Positions 61,835-64,000 of a stretch of DNA of 64,000 nucleotides are shown in pieces. Origin of the DNA: JAEUJZ01 sp964460115 (GTDB lineage Bacteria; Myxococcota_A; Polyangia; Palsa-1104; JAEUJZ01); NCBI GenBank assembly GCA_964460115.1, contig CAYWPR010000011.1, positions 1 through 64,000 of the forward strand. Reading direction: 5' to 3'. Each line of letters starts with the position of its first letter. The stretch's first letter is position 1. The translations under genes were made by a program, and so were the position numbers. A model generated the notes under the pieces. The model searched no databases. It was not told where the DNA came from and was given only the letters and a program-made list of their open reading frames with translations.

Positions 61835-61863
61835 ATTATGTTTCCAGCAAACTTCTCTGTCAA
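61835..61863 (-). promoter_or_regulatory. Promoter of the tetR-emrB-emrA-tolC operon
   Basis: On the minus strand TTGACA (61858-61863), a 17-base spacer and CATAAT (61835-61840) form a near-consensus sigma-70-type promoter. Initiation 6-8 bases downstream would fall on or beside the tetR ATG. Confidence 0.6.
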
Positions 61864-61887
61864 GTCAAGGCGCACCGCCGGGAATCA

Positions 61888-61916
61888 TTGACGAAAAGGC
61901 AGCCACGGAGTATAGG
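61888..61916 (+). promoter_or_regulatory. Candidate promoter of ribF
   Basis: TTGACG (61888-61893), 17 bases, TATAGG (61911-61916). It lies divergent from the tetR promoter, about 100 bases before the ribF start. Confidence 0.45.
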
Positions 61917-62024
61917 TCCGCGCAATGTTGACGTTTTACTGGTTTCGGCGCACCGGCGCAGTCAGGGGCTCTGACCACTGCGGAAACAAAGACGTCAACC
62001 AAAAGCGGCTTAGTGGTTTTTGAC

Positions 62025-63131
62025 ATGTGGGTTTTTTTCAATCACCAAGACTGGCACGACGCTGCTCAAAGTCGATTGGGGCAGGATTTTGCAAACAGCC
62101 AGAAGCCGGTGGTGGTCATCGGCAATTTCGATGGGATGCACCTTGGGCATCAAGCATTGTTCGCGCTCGCTCGCCGTCTGGCCGATGCGCGAAATGCGCA
62201 AGTCATTGCCCTTTCGTTCTGGCCACATCCGGCGCGCGTTTTGGCGCCGCCGGGCTCGCCGCCGCTGCCGCTCATACAAAGTCGGACCCGCCGTCGCGAG
62301 ATGCTGGCCGAGTGCGGCGTGGATGCACTTATAGAGCAGCCCTTTGATAACGCCTTTGCCGCTCTGCCCGCGTCGCAATTTGTCGATGAGGTCTTGCTAT
62401 CCAGCCTGCAGGCGCGCGATGTCGTCATCGGTCATGATTTTACCTTTGGGCAGGGCCGCGCCGGCACCACCGATATGCTAAAGGCTTTGCTCGGGGCGCA
62501 TGGCGCCACGGCCCACGTTGTGCCAGCAGTGACGGTGCTGGATCTAGAAACTCGGCAGCCGATCGTTTGTTCATCGACGTTTGTGCGCAAAGAAGTACGC
62601 GCCGGTCGTCTGGAACCGGCCGCCCTGGTTTTAGGTCGCGACGTCGAACTAGAAGGAACCGTGGTGCGCGGCGCGGGCCGCGGCCGTGGCTTGGGGTTTC
62701 CCACGGCCAACTTGGACTGCCAAGCCGAGCTGCGTCCCGCCATTGGAATTTATGCCGGCTGGGCCGAGATTCTGCGCGAAAGCCAAAATAAAGAACAAGA
62801 CGCGCTGCCACATTTGCCGCTTCGCACCCAAATCTGGCCACGGCAGATTGCAGAACGGCATCCCACAGCGGTTAGTGTTGGGTATAATCCTACCTTTATA
62901 AATGGAGATCCGGCGTTGTCTCCCGTGACGATCGAAGCGCATTTGATACAGCCGCGGGCGCTGACAAGCGCGGTGGTATCGCCGCTGCCTTCGTTTTATG
63001 GCAAGACGGTGCGTTTGCATCTAAAGACACGCCTGCGCGATGAACAGCGATTTTCGTCGGTACAGGCCTTGGTCGCGCAGATTCACTGCGATATCGAGAA
63101 GACCAAACAGTTGCTGCAAGTCGTCTGGTAA
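62025..63131 (+). CDS. ribF: Bifunctional riboflavin kinase/FMN adenylyltransferase
   Basis: RibF makes FMN and then FAD from riboflavin. The 368-residue protein has the N-terminal nucleotidyltransferase domain (VVVIGNFDGMHLGHQALFAL with the HxGH nucleotide site, LSFWPHPARVLAP, VVIGHDFTFGQGRAGTTDML, STFVRKEVRAGRLEPAALVL) and the C-terminal riboflavin kinase domain (VVRGAGRGRGLGFPTANLDC, FYGKTVRLHLKTRLRDEQRF). A 35-residue insertion near residues 250-285 makes it longer than usual. ATG 62025 is used; an in-frame GTG at 62013 is an alternative. No clear ribosome site is visible for either. Confidence 0.93.
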   Translation: MWVFFNHQDWHDAAQSRLGQDFANSQKPVVVIGNFDGMHLGHQALFALARRLADARNAQVIALSFWPHPARVLAPPGSPPLPLIQSRTRRREMLAECGVDALIEQPFDNAFAALPASQFVDEVLLSSLQARDVVIGHDFTFGQGRAGTTDMLKALLGAHGATAHVVPAVTVLDLETRQPIVCSSTFVRKEVRAGRLEPAALVLGRDVELEGTVVRGAGRGRGLGFPTANLDCQAELRPAIGIYAGWAEILRESQNKEQDALPHLPLRTQIWPRQIAERHPTAVSVGYNPTFINGDPALSPVTIEAHLIQPRALTSAVVSPLPSFYGKTVRLHLKTRLRDEQRFSSVQALVAQIHCDIEKTKQLLQVVW

Positions 63132-63145
63132 TCGAGAGGAAACCC

Positions 63146-63976
63146 ATGGCCAGCCGCGATGAGCACGATGAGCAAAAATCGTCCGGCCTTTCCGACTTGG
63201 CGGCGCCTGTTGCGGCAGCGCCGTCCCCGTCTCCGTCTGTCGTACGCGTTCCCAAGCCCGCCGGCAGCAACCATTTGGCAGAGCCGGTGCGCAGTTCCCG
63301 CCCGCGCTCGGGGGCGCATGCGAACGGGGCTCAAGCCGGCTTGGCGAGCGGGCGTCCTAGCACCGACCTGCCGGAAACTTATGGCGTCGATGAGGTCGAA
63401 ATTCTTTGCAAGGATCCTTGGTGGTATTTTGTGTATTGGGAAGTGACCGACGCGGGCCTTTCTGCCGCTCGTGAGCAGCTAGGCGGGTCCGCCAAAACCG
63501 CTAAGCTCGTGCTGCGCGCCTTTATCGGAGCCAGCAACACCGCCGTCAAAGGACGCGAGACGCGCGATGTGCCGCTTTTGGCGCAGCACGGTCGGCGCTA
63601 TCTAGAAGCGCCGCGCTCGAATACTCTTTTGCGCGTGGCCGTCGGTCTTTTGAGTCTGGAGGGGTATTTTGCACCCATCGCGCACTCATCGCTGTTGCGC
63701 GTTCCACCGCAACAGCCAAGCAGCGATACGCGGGTCGAATGGTTGCACGTGACCCCGGCGCATAGCGATGGCCGTCTGCACGAGCGCATTGTCAAAGAGC
63801 CGCCCGCCGCGCCGCATATAGAACGCGAATTGCCCTGGCGCAGTGGCGAAGCCGGCACTGCATCGGCCGCGGTGGCGACCACGGAGTCGGTTCTGCAAAT
63901 TCCGGCACCCCCTCTTGCCGGCGGCGCCAGCAATCGCAGCCGCCCGCCGCGCAAAGACGGCTCGGAGGCAAGCTGA
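63146..63976 (+). CDS. DUF4912 domain protein
   Basis: The 276-residue protein has a Ser/Ala/Pro-rich N-terminal region, then a DUF4912 domain (about 70-200: YGVDEVEILCKDPWWYFVYW, VTDAGLSAAREQLGGSAKTA, GRRYLEAPRSNTLLRVAVGL) and a disordered tail. DUF4912 is related to carbohydrate-binding-like modules and in several phyla sits next to GH57 glycoside hydrolase genes. GAGAGGAAA precedes the ATG. Its stop overlaps the start of the next gene (TGATG). Confidence 0.8.
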   Translation: MASRDEHDEQKSSGLSDLAAPVAAAPSPSPSVVRVPKPAGSNHLAEPVRSSRPRSGAHANGAQAGLASGRPSTDLPETYGVDEVEILCKDPWWYFVYWEVTDAGLSAAREQLGGSAKTAKLVLRAFIGASNTAVKGRETRDVPLLAQHGRRYLEAPRSNTLLRVAVGLLSLEGYFAPIAHSSLLRVPPQQPSSDTRVEWLHVTPAHSDGRLHERIVKEPPAAPHIERELPWRSGEAGTASAAVATTESVLQIPAPPLAGGASNRSRPPRKDGSEAS

Positions 63977-64000
63977 TGAGCCCACGCATCATCGGTGAAC
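63976..64000 (+). CDS. Start of the next gene (eight codons only)
   Basis: ATG overlapping the DUF4912 stop opens a frame MSPRIIGE that runs off the window. Translational coupling with the DUF4912 gene is clear. In related genomes this position is often a GH57 carbohydrate enzyme, but the eight residues cannot show that. Confidence 0.35.

Noticed and set aside
61917..62024. FMN riboswitch in the ribF leader
   Set aside because: The conserved FMN aptamer segments (AGGGTGAAATTCCC-like core and its partners) are not visible.

Overview
The window looks like a chromosomal segment of a Myxococcota-like (former deltaproteobacterial) Gram-negative bacterium. This is inferred from the mix of genes: Ser/Thr protein kinases, PEGA-repeat and thrombospondin-type-3/OmpA envelope proteins, a DUF11 secreted protein with a MYXO-CTERM-like tail, a giant alpha-2-macroglobulin, a FecR-like protein and a CHASE2 adenylate cyclase. 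Base composition is moderately GC-rich and genes are tightly packed, often with ATGA overlaps.

Layout. 1-3.6 kb: 3' end of pspA, a non-coding or decayed gap, then queE and ligA on the minus strand. 3.7-9.2 kb: one membrane Ser/Thr kinase gene split into three in-frame pieces by two inserts. Each insert is bounded by an exact direct repeat of kinase coding sequence (15 bp and 12 bp). Insert 1 (about 2.7 kb) carries an unrecognised 318-aa gene, a decayed IS4-like transposase and a host-attachment-family gene. Insert 2 (about 1.2 kb) carries a secreted protein made of four hevein-like (CBM18-type) repeats. 9.2-16.8 kb: DUF72, TSP3-OmpA and DUF11 proteins, a HAD phosphatase, tRNA-Leu(UAA) and an FMN-dependent 2-hydroxy-acid oxidase, all minus strand. 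16.85-25 kb: a plus-strand cytochrome c maturation operon (ccmE, a ccmF-ccmH fusion, a zinc-ribbon gene, an unrecognised secreted/membrane gene, ccmA, ccmB, ccmC, a ccmD-like gene and a small membrane gene). 25-31.1 kb: PEGA/outer-membrane protein, CstA and an intact Ser/Thr kinase, minus strand. 31.3-35.6 kb: mlaF-like ATPase, tsaE, a 55-aa ORF, then yggS and maf (minus), then glutathione reductase. 35.7-46.9 kb: alpha-2-macroglobulin, a Fur-family regulator overlapping a YdeP-like molybdopterin oxidoreductase, small envelope proteins and a GST. 47-50.2 kb: CHASE2 adenylate cyclase overlapping a FecR-like gene. 50.3-61.9 kb: an efflux island with a two-component system, an RND permease/adaptor pair, and a tetR-emrB-emrA-tolC operon. 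62-64 kb: ribF, a DUF4912 gene and the first codons of another gene.

How it fits together. The ccm cluster supplies haem handling for c-type cytochromes, with a Cys in place of the usual haem-binding His in CcmE and an altered Cys motif in CcmH. The efflux genes form a two-component-linked RND pump and a TetR-controlled EmrAB-TolC pump arranged so that both converge on one outer-membrane channel gene. The most unusual feature is the doubly interrupted kinase: removing each insert between its direct repeats would restore an uninterrupted kinase of about 508 residues, and the two inserts share sequence and hairpin features near their ends. They look like members of one undescribed family of recombinase-less, cargo-carrying elements that entered codons for conserved kinase motifs. 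All assignments were made by reading the sequence; no database search was run.
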